The translations under genes and the position numbers were made by a program. DNA of 64,000 nucleotides, taken from positions 1 to 64,000 of the forward strand of contig CALITO010000031.1 of assembly GCA_938041455.1 (NCBI GenBank), in the 5' to 3' direction. Within the stretch, counting starts at the first letter, position 1. Each line of letters begins with the position of its first letter. The notes below the pieces were generated by a model that saw nothing but the letters and a program-made list of their open reading frames with translations, was not told the origin of the DNA and did not search any database. Of the stretch, positions 1 to 8,007 are shown piece after piece. Source of the DNA: an uncultured bacterium. Lineage in GTDB: Bacteria > Armatimonadota > JACIXR01.

Positions 1-14
1 AGAGAGGTAATAAT

Positions 15-740
15 ATGCCAACGAGGAGAGAAATAATAATAGACAAGGCGATTGAGATACTCGAATCAAATCCAAATGGTGTTCATTATTCAGACCTTGT
101 GAGAAAGATACACGAGGAATTATCGGAGATCCCTGTTAATACTATCTATGGAGCGATTTGGAATTTAGAGAAAAGAAAACCAGAAGGGGTTTATAAACCT
201 GCACGTGGACTTTTCCGCCATCGTATACTCAAAGATGAGGGAGAAAAACCACCACCAGAGAAAGGAATAGAAGAGGACTTTTACGAACCTTTTGCTCGTT
301 GGCTTGTTAATGAAATAGAAGAATGCACCAAAGCGATACCCCTGGGTGGAAATAAATTTAAAGATAAATGGGGAACGCCGGATGTAATAGGAAAGCGGGA
401 ACCACGGAGGAGTGATATCGTTAAAGCACCTACCGAAATTATCTCGGCAGAAATAAAGGTAGATGAGAGGGATTTAGTGACAGCATTTGGGCAAGCTTGT
501 TCGTATAAGTTATTTAGTCACAAATCTTACTTGGTGATACCCAAAATCTCACCCGAAAGCGACATTTCAAGACTGGATGCACTATGTTTAATTTTTGGAA
601 TAGGCTTAGTTTTGTTTGATAATGGCAATCCAAGCGACCCCAGATTTGAAATCAGAGTCCGCCCCATCAAACATGAACCCGATATGTTTTATGTGAACAC
701 TTATATGAAAATAGTGGAGAAAGAGTTATTTGGAGAATAA
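15..740 (+). CDS. HTH plus PD-(D/E)XK nuclease-like protein
   Basis: The protein has 241 residues. Residues 1-75 look like a winged-helix (HARE/RecQ-type) DNA-binding domain that ends in a GLFRHR-like strand. Residues 85-240 resemble a PD-(D/E)XK nuclease fold: a WGTPDVIG segment supplies the Asp and is followed about 25 residues later by an EIK triad, the order expected for the metal-binding core. The start follows GAGG with a 7-base gap. No methyltransferase or toxin partner is visible, although the left neighbour lies outside the window. Its base composition is less purine-rich than that of its neighbours, which is compatible with acquisition by transfer. The function is unknown; a role in DNA binding or cleavage is inference from the fold. 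Confidence 0.6.
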   Translation: MPTRREIIIDKAIEILESNPNGVHYSDLVRKIHEELSEIPVNTIYGAIWNLEKRKPEGVYKPARGLFRHRILKDEGEKPPPEKGIEEDFYEPFARWLVNEIEECTKAIPLGGNKFKDKWGTPDVIGKREPRRSDIVKAPTEIISAEIKVDERDLVTAFGQACSYKLFSHKSYLVIPKISPESDISRLDALCLIFGIGLVLFDNGNPSDPRFEIRVRPIKHEPDMFYVNTYMKIVEKELFGE

Positions 741-741
741 A

Positions 742-1299
742 ATGGCTAAGGAATTTGAGCTCACTCCTGGTGAGAGGAAGGCCCTGTTATTTCTTCTCTT
801 CTTATGCCTCATAGGCACTATTTTAGCCGTTAGGAAGACAAGCCAAGCGAATCGTCCACGATTTATAACTTTGAAGGTGCAGGTAGATGGGGCAGTGGTT
901 AATCCAGGCGTCTATCAGTTGCCCGAGGGAGCAAGGGTGGAGGATGCGATCCTTTACGCCGGCGGATTGAGAGCGGATGCCGATATAAGCAAAATAAATA
1001 TGGTGGCTAAGGTGAAGGATGGTCAGCGAATAACCGTTCCTTCCCTTCCTTACCCCCAGCTACAAGTAAACCAACCCTCTTCCCCAAGCCAGCTTGCTTT
1101 CCCCGGGAAGGTGGACCTCAACAGCGCCACCCAAGAGGAACTCGTCTCCCTTCCGGGTATCGGTCCCGCCCTGGCGAATAGGATCCTCCAGTATCGCCAA
1201 TCGGTGGGGAGATTCAATTATATAGAGGAACTTTTGAATGTCCCCGGTGTAGGGGAGAAGAAATTGGAGCAAATAAGACCATATGTAGAGGTCAGGTGA
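742..1299 (+). CDS. ComEA-like helix-hairpin-helix DNA-binding protein
   Basis: This 185-residue protein has one N-terminal membrane segment (about residues 12-30, KALLFLLFLCLIG). An SLBB-type domain follows (about 45-100, with VDGAVVNPGVYQLPEG), and then a C-terminal double helix-hairpin-helix (about 120-185, with VDLNSATQEELVSLPGIG and LLNVPGVGEKKL). This is the ComEA arrangement, so the protein probably binds incoming DNA at the outer face of the membrane during natural transformation. The ATG at 742 is preceded by GGAG with a 6-base gap; a TTG at 730 in frame is less likely. It abuts radC, and the two may be co-transcribed. No comEC is present in the window. Confidence 0.85.
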   Translation: MAKEFELTPGERKALLFLLFLCLIGTILAVRKTSQANRPRFITLKVQVDGAVVNPGVYQLPEGARVEDAILYAGGLRADADISKINMVAKVKDGQRITVPSLPYPQLQVNQPSSPSQLAFPGKVDLNSATQEELVSLPGIGPALANRILQYRQSVGRFNYIEELLNVPGVGEKKLEQIRPYVEVR

Positions 1300-1304
1300 T
1301 GCAT

Positions 1305-2021
1305 ATGCGTTATAGTCCAGCGATTAGGGAACTTCCACCGGAGGAGAGACCGCGGGAAAGGTTGCAGAAGTATGGAGCGGAAAGTCTTTCCACAGCGGAG
1401 CTTTTGGCAATAATCATACGCACGGGCACCAAAAGGGAATCTGCCCTCTCCTTAGGAGAGAGAGTTCTCTCCACCTTCAAGGGCTTAAAAGGATTATTCA
1501 ATGCCTCACTCGAGCAGATTGCAAAGATAGAGGGGATAGGACGAGTTAAGGCAACGGAGATCAAGGCCGCCATCGAGTTGGGAAAGCGGATGTTCTCCCT
1601 CGTCGGGGAAGAGGAAAGTGTGAGGATAACTTGTCCCCAAGATGTGGTGAACCTTTTTCCCGAACTCCCCTTTCAAACCCAAGAGCATTTCAATGCTTTG
1701 TTTCTGGATGTGAAGGGTAAACTGATAAAGGCGAGGACGCTATTTGTGGGCACGCTTGATGCGAGCATAAGCCATCCAAGAGAGGTATTCAAGGAAGCGG
1801 TTGCCTGCTCCGCTGCCTCGGTCATAGTCGTTCATAATCATCCCTCAGGGGATTGCACGCCCAGCAGGGATGATATAGAGATGACCAGGAAACTAAAGCA
1901 TTCGGGCGATATCCTGGCCATTCCTTTGCAGGACCACATCATCGTTGGGAAGGGTGGGTTTTACAGTTTCAGGGCATCAAGGGGGGATATCTGGTCTTCT
2001 AAGACGAATGTTGCTGAGTAA
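1305..2021 (+). CDS. radC: RadC family JAB/MPN-domain protein
   Basis: The protein has 238 residues. The N-terminal UPF0758 region (RELPPEERPRERL, then SLSTAELLAIIIRTG) is followed by a helix-hairpin-helix (IEGIGRVKATEIKAA) and a JAB/MPN metal-binding domain. The signature HNHPSGD around residue 180 plus a later Asp form the zinc site. RadC is widespread but its role is unsettled; it was once linked to DNA repair, and deubiquitinase-like or recombination roles have been proposed. The ATG at 1305 has AGGTG six bases upstream inside the end of the ComEA gene. An ATG at 1299 overlapping the ComEA stop is an alternative. Confidence 0.9.
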   Translation: MRYSPAIRELPPEERPRERLQKYGAESLSTAELLAIIIRTGTKRESALSLGERVLSTFKGLKGLFNASLEQIAKIEGIGRVKATEIKAAIELGKRMFSLVGEEESVRITCPQDVVNLFPELPFQTQEHFNALFLDVKGKLIKARTLFVGTLDASISHPREVFKEAVACSAASVIVVHNHPSGDCTPSRDDIEMTRKLKHSGDILAIPLQDHIIVGKGGFYSFRASRGDIWSSKTNVAE

Positions 2022-2026
2022 TAAAA

Positions 2027-2057
2027 GGGCTTGCCCGCCTACAAGGCGGGCAAGCCC
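2027..2057 (+). terminator. Perfect 13-bp hairpin after radC
   Basis: The arms GGGCTTGCCCGCC (2027-2039) and GGCGGGCAAGCCC (2045-2057) pair perfectly around a 5-base loop, starting a few bases after the radC stop. No U tract follows (CGAGCGAGG), so it is either a weak or factor-assisted terminator or a dispersed palindrome. The core TTGCCCGCC/GGCGGG recurs at 5690-5706. Confidence 0.55.
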
Positions 2058-2196
2058 CGAGCGAGGGAAAAAGCAAGGAAAGTAGCTTGTATGTCCGTTC
2101 TATTAGACGACAAAAAAGCAAAAATGTTTCAGTTTTTCTCAGAAAAATTTCTTCGTTGCTTCAGAAAAAGAGTTCCAAAGATAAGCCGAATTATTT

Positions 2197-2202
2197 TATA
2201 AT
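2197..2202 (+). promoter_or_regulatory. -10 box upstream of GH106 gene
   Basis: TATAAT lies 31 bases before the chosen start of the rhamnosidase, in an A/T-rich 175-base leader (2058-2233). The best -35 candidate is a weak TTCCAA at 2173-2178 with an 18-base spacer. Nothing else recognisable is present in the leader. Confidence 0.45.
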
Positions 2203-2233
2203 AAAAATTTTAAAAAAGCGAGGTGATAAGTTT

Positions 2234-5200
2234 ATGTTGGAGTTACTCAAAGAAAGTCCAAATTACTTGCCCTTTGCTGTAGCAATCGTGGTCCTCTTCC
2301 TCACATCATCCGCCGAGGGTATCGATACTCTCCTATCAAATTTCCTCAATCCTCCCCAAACTGCCAAGCCCCATACCTGGTGGCATTGGTGTAATGGTAA
2401 CATCACCTATGAAGGGATAACAAAGGACCTAGAGGAGATAAAGGACAAGGGCGTGAGTGGTGTCCAAATCTTCAATGTTGCTCCAGGGACTCCGCCCGGC
2501 CCGATCTTGTTTATGAGCGAAGAGTGGCATAAGCTCTTCAAACACACTCTGAAGGAAGCGGAAAGGCTTGGTTTGGAGGTCTGTATACACAACTGTGCGG
2601 GATGGTCAAGCAGTGGTGGTCCCTGGATAAAGCCAGAGTTCGCTATGCAGAAGGTAACCTGGAGCGAGGTCCAGGTTGAGGGACCCAAGAGGTTTGAAGC
2701 CGTTCTGCCTCAGCCCTCCACAGTGGCGGGATTTTACCGAGATATAGCTGTCCTCGCCTACCCTACCCCTGCGAGGGATTGGCGAATAGAGAATTGGGAA
2801 GGCAAAGCCTGTTTCCACAGGATGGATACGCCCGCTCCCGATACTCGCCCCCTTCCCCCTGATGCGGTAATACCTCGTGAGAGGATAATAGACCTCACCC
2901 CCAATCTCTCAAGTGATGGGCGCTTAGTTTGGGATGTCCCTCAGGGCAGGTGGACAATCATCCGCTTCGGGCATACCTTAACCGGCGCTCAGAATGCTCC
3001 CGCTCCCGATTCGGGAAGAGGTTGGGAATGTGATAAATTGAGCAGAGAGGCTCTTGATGAACATTGGAAGCACGCTATCCAACCTCTTCTTGAGGAAAGC
3101 GGTCCTTTAGCAGGTAAGGTCTTCAGGAGCGTCCTTATAGATAGTTACGAGATGGGTTCCCAAAACTGGACGCCCAAAATGAGGGAGGAGTTCAAAAAGA
3201 GGCGTGGCTATGACCTTCTTCCTTTCCTCCCAGTTATAACTGGTAGAGTTGTGGAAAGCCTTGATATCTCTGAACGTTTCCTTTGGGATTTCCGCCGCAC
3301 AATCGCAGACCTGTTCAACGAGAACTATTACGGCTATTTCGGTGAACTATGTAGAAGACATGGGCTTCTTCTCTGGGTTGAACCCTACGGCAACGGCCCC
3401 TTTGACGATATTACCGCTGGTAGCAAGGCTGATATACCTATGAGCGAGTTCTGGATAGGGCACGGCTTGGGAGTTGAGAAGGACTGGAACGCCAAACTCG
3501 CTTCCTCTATCGGTCATATCTATGGCAAGCAGATTATAGGTGCTGAATCCTTCACCGCTGGTCCGCCTCACAGCGGGTGGGTGAATCACCCCTACTCTAT
3601 TAAAGCGCTTGGCGACCTTATCTTCTGCAGCGGTGTGAACAGGTATGTCTTCCATACATTCGCCCATCAGCCCTGGCTGGACTATAAGCCGGGAATGACG
3701 ATGGGTCCTTGGGGCCTTCAATTCAACAGATGTAACACCTGGTGGAATGACGCCAAAGCTTGGCTCACCTATATCGCCCGCTGCCAGTATCTACTCCAGC
3801 AAGGGGTATTTGTAGGGGATGTCCTCTACTATGTGGGCGAGAATTCTCCCCTCCCTATAAGGGTGAGCCAGCCTCTCCCTCCAAGCTACGATTTTGACGC
3901 CTGCGACAGGGAAACTCTCTTAAACCGACTTTCTCTAAAAGGCAATAAACTCGTCCTGCTAAATGGTATGTCTTACGAGGTCCTCGTCCTCCCCAATGAG
4001 CGGGAGGTAACGCCCCAAGTTCTGAGGAAGATAGGCAAATTAGTTAAGGGGGGAGCTTATGTAATCGGACCCAAGCCCTTGCGCTCCCCCAGCCTCCAAG
4101 GTTATCCCCAAGCCGATGAGGAGGTTAAAAAACTGGCAGACGAAATATGGGGAAATTGTGATGGCGATAAGGTTAAGGAACATAAATATGGAAGGGGAAG
4201 AGTTTTCTGGGGAATAAGCGTTGAGGATGTGTTAAAACTGAAAGGAGTAAAGCCCGATTTTGAATTCAACGGCACTCTGCCAGGGACAGCTATAAATTAT
4301 ATCCATCGCAGGGATGGGAATACCGACATCTACTTCCTCGCAAATATGAAGGAACGTTTTGAGACAGTGGATTGCATATTCAGGGTAAAGGGGAAAATTC
4401 CCGAACTCTGGTATCCCGATACAGGGAAGGTGGAAAAGGCAACGATGTTCCAGGTGGTGGATGACCGCACCAAATTGACCCTTGCCTTTGAGCCTTATGG
4501 CTCGCTCTTCGTCATCTTCCGCCAGCCAACAAGAGAGAGAAAAGCAGTGGCAAAAATCCTATATAATGGTCAGGATGCCCTCCTGCCTTCTCTGGAGGTT
4601 AAGGGCAAGTTGGAAATCGTGAGAGCGGTCTATGGTATCTTGGAAGACCCGAATAGGCAGGTTGATGTGACCGCACAATTGAGAAAGATGGTTAAGAACA
4701 ATATGCTTATCGTCCCCGCTTCCAACGCCTTAGCGGGAGACCCAGCCCCCTTCGTCGTCAAGAAGATGAGGGTAGATTATAAATGGAACGACGAGTCGCA
4801 CACCCTTATTGTCAACGAGAACGAACTCGTGGAAATTCCCAAGGGGATAGTAGGCGAGCCCCCGAAGGTTAAGTTGAGTTGGAATCCAAAAGGGCAATTG
4901 GAGGTTTTGGCTTTCGCCTCCGGAGTCTATGAGATTGAAACGACGATGGGAAAGAAATCCAAGTTTGAAGTCACCTCTGTTCCGAAGCCGATGGAAATTG
5001 ATGGACCTTGGGAGGTGAGGTTCCCGCCCAATTGGGGAGCACCCGAGAAAGTGGTGTTTGATAAATTAATCTCCTGGACTGAGCATCCCGATGAGGGAAT
5101 AAAATATTTCTCCGGCACCGCAAAGTATATAAAGGAAATAGAAGTGCCCCAGGAGATATTAGGCAAAGATAGGGCTGTTTATCTTGACTTAGGAGAAGTA

Positions 5201-5557
5201 GAGGTTTCCGCTCGGGTTAAACTCAATGGTAAAGAGTTGGGCATCCTCTGGAAGAAACCATACCAGGTGGAGATAACGGATGTAGTTAAGGCGGGGAAGA
5301 ATGTCCTTGAGGTAGAGGTTACGAACCTTTGGCCAAATAGGCTAATAGGTGATGAGCATCTACCTCCAGATAGGGAGTGGAGCGACGGTATGTTGAAGGA
5401 GATTCCCCAGTGGGTTAGAGAGGGGAAACGGAGTCCTACTGGACGCTACACCTTCACCACCGCGCGCCATCACACAAAGGATTCCCCGCTTTTGCCCTCC
5501 GGTCTCCTCGGCCCGGTGAGGATTCTCCTGGGAGTGAAGAGAACCCTGAGCTTGTAA
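2234..5557 (+). CDS. Secreted alpha-L-rhamnosidase-like glycosidase (GH106 type)
   Basis: The protein has 1107 residues. A signal sequence (FAVAIVVLFLTSSAEG) precedes the characteristic opening NPPQTAKPHTWWHWCNG and EGITKDLEEIKDKGVSGVQIF of the GH106 catalytic TIM barrel. The barrel continues through about residue 700. The C-terminal 170 residues form a GH2-like jelly roll (GPWEVRFPPNWGAPEKV; YLDLGEVEVSARVKLNGKELG). GH106 enzymes remove terminal rhamnose from pectic and other polysaccharides. The ATG at 2234 follows GAGGTGAT with a 6-base gap; the reading frame remains open upstream to 2087 but has no ribosome site there. It is monocistronic, bounded by a promoter-like -10 and a strong terminator. 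Confidence 0.85.
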   Translation: MLELLKESPNYLPFAVAIVVLFLTSSAEGIDTLLSNFLNPPQTAKPHTWWHWCNGNITYEGITKDLEEIKDKGVSGVQIFNVAPGTPPGPILFMSEEWHKLFKHTLKEAERLGLEVCIHNCAGWSSSGGPWIKPEFAMQKVTWSEVQVEGPKRFEAVLPQPSTVAGFYRDIAVLAYPTPARDWRIENWEGKACFHRMDTPAPDTRPLPPDAVIPRERIIDLTPNLSSDGRLVWDVPQGRWTIIRFGHTLTGAQNAPAPDSGRGWECDKLSREALDEHWKHAIQPLLEESGPLAGKVFRSVLIDSYEMGSQNWTPKMREEFKKRRGYDLLPFLPVITGRVVESLDISERFLWDFRRTIADLFNENYYGYFGELCRRHGLLLWVEPYGNGPFDDITAGSKADIPMSEFWIGHGLGVEKDWNAKLASSIGHIYGKQIIGAESFTAGPPHSGWVNHPYSIKALGDLIFCSGVNRYVFHTFAHQPWLDYKPGMTMGPWGLQFNRCNTWWNDAKAWLTYIARCQYLLQQGVFVGDVLYYVGENSPLPIRVSQPLPPSYDFDACDRETLLNRLSLKGNKLVLLNGMSYEVLVLPNEREVTPQVLRKIGKLVKGGAYVIGPKPLRSPSLQGYPQADEEVKKLADEIWGNCDGDKVKEHKYGRGRVFWGISVEDVLKLKGVKPDFEFNGTLPGTAINYIHRRDGNTDIYFLANMKERFETVDCIFRVKGKIPELWYPDTGKVEKATMFQVVDDRTKLTLAFEPYGSLFVIFRQPTRERKAVAKILYNGQDALLPSLEVKGKLEIVRAVYGILEDPNRQVDVTAQLRKMVKNNMLIVPASNALAGDPAPFVVKKMRVDYKWNDESHTLIVNENELVEIPKGIVGEPPKVKLSWNPKGQLEVLAFASGVYEIETTMGKKSKFEVTSVPKPMEIDGPWEVRFPPNWGAPEKVVFDKLISWTEHPDEGIKYFSGTAKYIKEIEVPQEILGKDRAVYLDLGEVEVSARVKLNGKELGILWKKPYQVEITDVVKAGKNVLEVEVTNLWPNRLIGDEHLPPDREWSDGMLKEIPQWVREGKRSPTGRYTFTTARHHTKDSPLLPSGLLGPVRILLGVKRTLSL

Positions 5558-5568
5558 AGAAGCTTTCC

Positions 5569-5617
5569 AAGGGAATGGCGGAGGGAGCATTTCACTACTC
5601 CTCCGCCGTTCCCTTTT
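5569..5617 (+). terminator. Rho-independent terminator after GH106 gene
   Basis: A 16-bp stem (5569-5584 with 5600-5615, one U-G pair) around a 15-base loop ends in TTTT. It begins 11 bases after the stop codon. Confidence 0.85.
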
Positions 5618-5689
5618 ATGTGATTAAGGAAGCGTTCTCTCTTTAAGGGCGGTTTTTGGGGTCACCGATTTAAAGCCTGGCCGTTGGCT

Positions 5690-5708
5690 CTTGCCCGCCC
5701 GGCGGGTT
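5690..5708. repeat. Short GC palindrome related to 2027-2057
   Basis: TTGCCCGCCCGGCGGGTTTT contains CCCGCC and GGCGGG arms with almost no loop. It shares the TTGCCCGCC/GGCGGG core with the hairpin after radC. It sits in the 5618-5726 gap, where nothing else is recognisable. Confidence 0.4.
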
Positions 5709-5726
5709 TTGTTCAAAATATATTAA

Positions 5727-6659
5727 ATGGACCGCATATCGGCGCTTTACTGCCTAAAAATTTTTCCAAAGTCCAAAATTATCTACCTGCTATTCCTCCT
5801 CTCCTTCGCTTTTGGGGAAGAGATGCCATTGTATATATCGGCAAAAGAAGTTTCTCGCTACCTTATGGAGTCCCTTGAGGTAGCAAAAGTAAGGGCAGTT
5901 TATACCTCAAAAGCCTTCTTTCCTCCAAACACCGTTCAGCTTGACCCCTGGCACCGCTGGAGGTATAACCGGGTGCTCTACGGCTATGTTGAGGAGGGGG
6001 AGGGCTATAGGCTCGTATTCCGCCTCTACTTCCCCTCGCGCTATTTATCTTCCGAGGGTAGGGATTATCTTCCCCTAGCTAAACAAGTTCTGAGGCAGGC
6101 TCTCTCTTTCTATATCCTTGGCAAGAAGTATCTCGGGAGGACCTCCCAGTGGTCAAAGGATGGAATCGTTGATATTTGGCTATCGGAGAAAGGAGAAGTG
6201 GGAGGTGAACAGATAGGCAGAGAGCTGTATATTTATCAGATAGGGAAGGGAAGGGAGGAAATAGAACTTCTCAGGGAGATAGCTCATGAATGGGGGCATC
6301 ACATAATCCCGCCAATCGGTCCCTATAAAGGACCGGAGAAATGGGCTAATGGCTATATAGGGGAGAGGCTTCTTCTAAATCTGTTCAAAGGGAACCTTAT
6401 ACCTTGCCAGCAAAGGGAGGAGATAGCCAAATTCCTGGAAAGGAGGAATCGCTTACCCCTGGAAATATTTGAAAAGACAGGTTATCCCTCGGGACTCTTG
6501 AAAGATGAGGGGGAAGAGGGATTTTGGTATATAGTGGGATATGTTCTGAAGATAAGCGAAAAAGAGGGAATTGGGTTCATTCAGGAAATCCTCCAGAAGA
6601 TAAAGGGCACAGTTCCCATCTCTCCTTCCGATTTTGCCAAGCTATTAGCCAGTAAATGA
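5727..6659 (+). CDS. Secreted HExxH-type putative metalloprotease
   Basis: The protein has 310 residues. The N-terminus (SKIIYLLFLLSFAFG) is a signal peptide, with cleavage likely before EEMP. The only catalytic signature is AHEWGHH at residues 186-192, an HExxH zinc motif of gluzincin/metzincin type. The third zinc ligand cannot be assigned with confidence. I do not recognise the family. The ATG at 5727 lacks a clear ribosome site and has an A/T-rich upstream. The gene converges on the bactofilin-like gene with only 5 bases between stops. Confidence 0.5.
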   Translation: MDRISALYCLKIFPKSKIIYLLFLLSFAFGEEMPLYISAKEVSRYLMESLEVAKVRAVYTSKAFFPPNTVQLDPWHRWRYNRVLYGYVEEGEGYRLVFRLYFPSRYLSSEGRDYLPLAKQVLRQALSFYILGKKYLGRTSQWSKDGIVDIWLSEKGEVGGEQIGRELYIYQIGKGREEIELLREIAHEWGHHIIPPIGPYKGPEKWANGYIGERLLLNLFKGNLIPCQQREEIAKFLERRNRLPLEIFEKTGYPSGLLKDEGEEGFWYIVGYVLKISEKEGIGFIQEILQKIKGTVPISPSDFAKLLASK

Positions 6660-6664
6660 AGACC

Positions 6665-7804
6665 CTACGCCTGTGGTCCCAGACGTCCTGCCCTTATTCT
6701 CCTCCCTATTGCTCCTTGCATTCCCCCCAATCCCCAGCAGATTCCCAATAGGCTGATTATCCAGCCTATAAAGGGGATGTGCTTAAGGAGGAAGAAGATT
6801 ATTATCCCCAGCGCCATAGAGGCGTAGAGATTGACCACTTCCCGCTTGAGGAGACGCCCCAGAATTTTCATTCCCAGAGCGGTTCCAACCAGGGGGGTGG
6901 TGAGGTAGAGGGCTATCATATAGAGCGCCAAGGTGATGAAAGTCAGGGGAATGCCTATTATGCTGATGGCGATAAGCGTTGCTCCTATGGGCGTGGCTAT
7001 GAGGACAAGAAAACCCCAGCCTATGTGAAGCCAAGGTCTGGAGAGCATATAGCCCCCTGTCTCCCTTATATGACGAGGGAAAAGGAGCACGAGCACAGCT
7101 CCCGCTGCGATGAGCCCGAGAAGCCAGAGGAACTTAAGGGCGAGGGGAATACCCTTGGGCTGAGGTTTTTTGGGGAGAGGTGGTAGAGGGGTGTAAATAA
7201 CCTTTCCCTCTATCCTCGCTTCCTTAGGAATAACCGTCTCCCTTTCCGCGGAGTAGAGGAGGTTGCCCTTGATATGGGTTGTAGGGAGGAGGGAAAGTTC
7301 CCGACTCTTGGAATCAACGCTCCCCCCTATCTCCCCTCCCAAAATAACCTCTCCAGCCCTTGCCTTAATATCCCCATTGACCTTCCCCTCAACATAGAGC
7401 CTTTGCGACCCAGCCAGGAGGTCCCAGCCAACCTCGGCACCTTTTGCTACCTCAACATACTTCCCTCCAAGAGTGGCATTTTTCCCAACCTTTCCCCCAA
7501 GGGTGACGGTCTCGCCCAAAGCCCGAACATTTCCCTTAACCTCACCCAATATCCTAATTCTTTGGGCAACGGCGATGACATCCCCCTCAACAATGCCTCC
7601 CACCTTCACTTCTTTCCCCACAAGAACAAGGTCCTTCTGAGCACGCCCGTTGAAGTCAAGGGTGCCTCCCGCCCAGAAATAGTTCTCCTTTATCGTCTCC
7701 TCGGATGCTACATAGGTAGTTCCCTCCTTTGGAGCTATCGCCAGTCCCTCCCCCACCAGGAGAACAGTTAATAGCAGGAAAATGGCAAACTTCCTTATTT
7801 TCAA
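6665..7804 (-). CDS. Secreted bactofilin-like beta-solenoid with membrane domain
   Basis: The protein has 379 residues. A signal peptide (FAIFLLLTVLLVGEGLA) is followed by a repetitive beta-solenoid (about 35-205), with successive turns such as DLVLVGKEVKVGGIVEGDVIAV and NVRALGETVTLGGKVGKN. This repeat style is shared with bactofilins (polymer-forming cytoskeletal proteins). A proline-rich linker (PLPPLPKKPQPKG) leads into about five transmembrane helices (225-365). The solenoid is therefore probably extracytoplasmic, unlike classical bactofilins. The start is TTG at 7804 with AAGGAGGTGA six bases upstream. Its function is unknown; envelope scaffolding is a reasonable guess. Confidence 0.7.
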   Translation of the reverse strand: MKIRKFAIFLLLTVLLVGEGLAIAPKEGTTYVASEETIKENYFWAGGTLDFNGRAQKDLVLVGKEVKVGGIVEGDVIAVAQRIRILGEVKGNVRALGETVTLGGKVGKNATLGGKYVEVAKGAEVGWDLLAGSQRLYVEGKVNGDIKARAGEVILGGEIGGSVDSKSRELSLLPTTHIKGNLLYSAERETVIPKEARIEGKVIYTPLPPLPKKPQPKGIPLALKFLWLLGLIAAGAVLVLLFPRHIRETGGYMLSRPWLHIGWGFLVLIATPIGATLIAISIIGIPLTFITLALYMIALYLTTPLVGTALGMKILGRLLKREVVNLYASMALGIIIFFLLKHIPFIGWIISLLGICWGLGGMQGAIGRRIRAGRLGPQA

Positions 7805-7825
7805 AAATTTTCACCTCCTTTGTAA

Positions 7826-7853
7826 ATTTTACCTCTTTTTCCCTCTTTGTTAA
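7826..7853 (-). promoter_or_regulatory. Promoter of bactofilin-like gene
   Basis: Read on the minus strand, TTAACA (7848-7853) and TAAAAT (7826-7831) are separated by 16 bases, and lie just upstream of the ribosome site at 7811-7820. Confidence 0.5.
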
Positions 7854-7958
7854 TCGATCTCCTCTCCAAAAAGCCTCTTTAATCTCCCCCCACCATCAGT
7901 TTAGCACGCTCAAACCCCACTATTCAACGAAGAATGGATTTGGAACACGATAAATGCC

Positions 7959-7987
7959 TTTACTCAACAGAACCGAAACTTTATAAT
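7959..7987 (+). promoter_or_regulatory. Promoter of DUF5060 glycosidase gene
   Basis: TTTACT (7959-7964) and TATAAT (7982-7987) are separated by exactly 17 bases. The predicted transcription start falls about 15 bases before the start codon. Confidence 0.6.
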
Positions 7988-8007
7988 GGAAGGAGGGAGT
8001 GATAATA

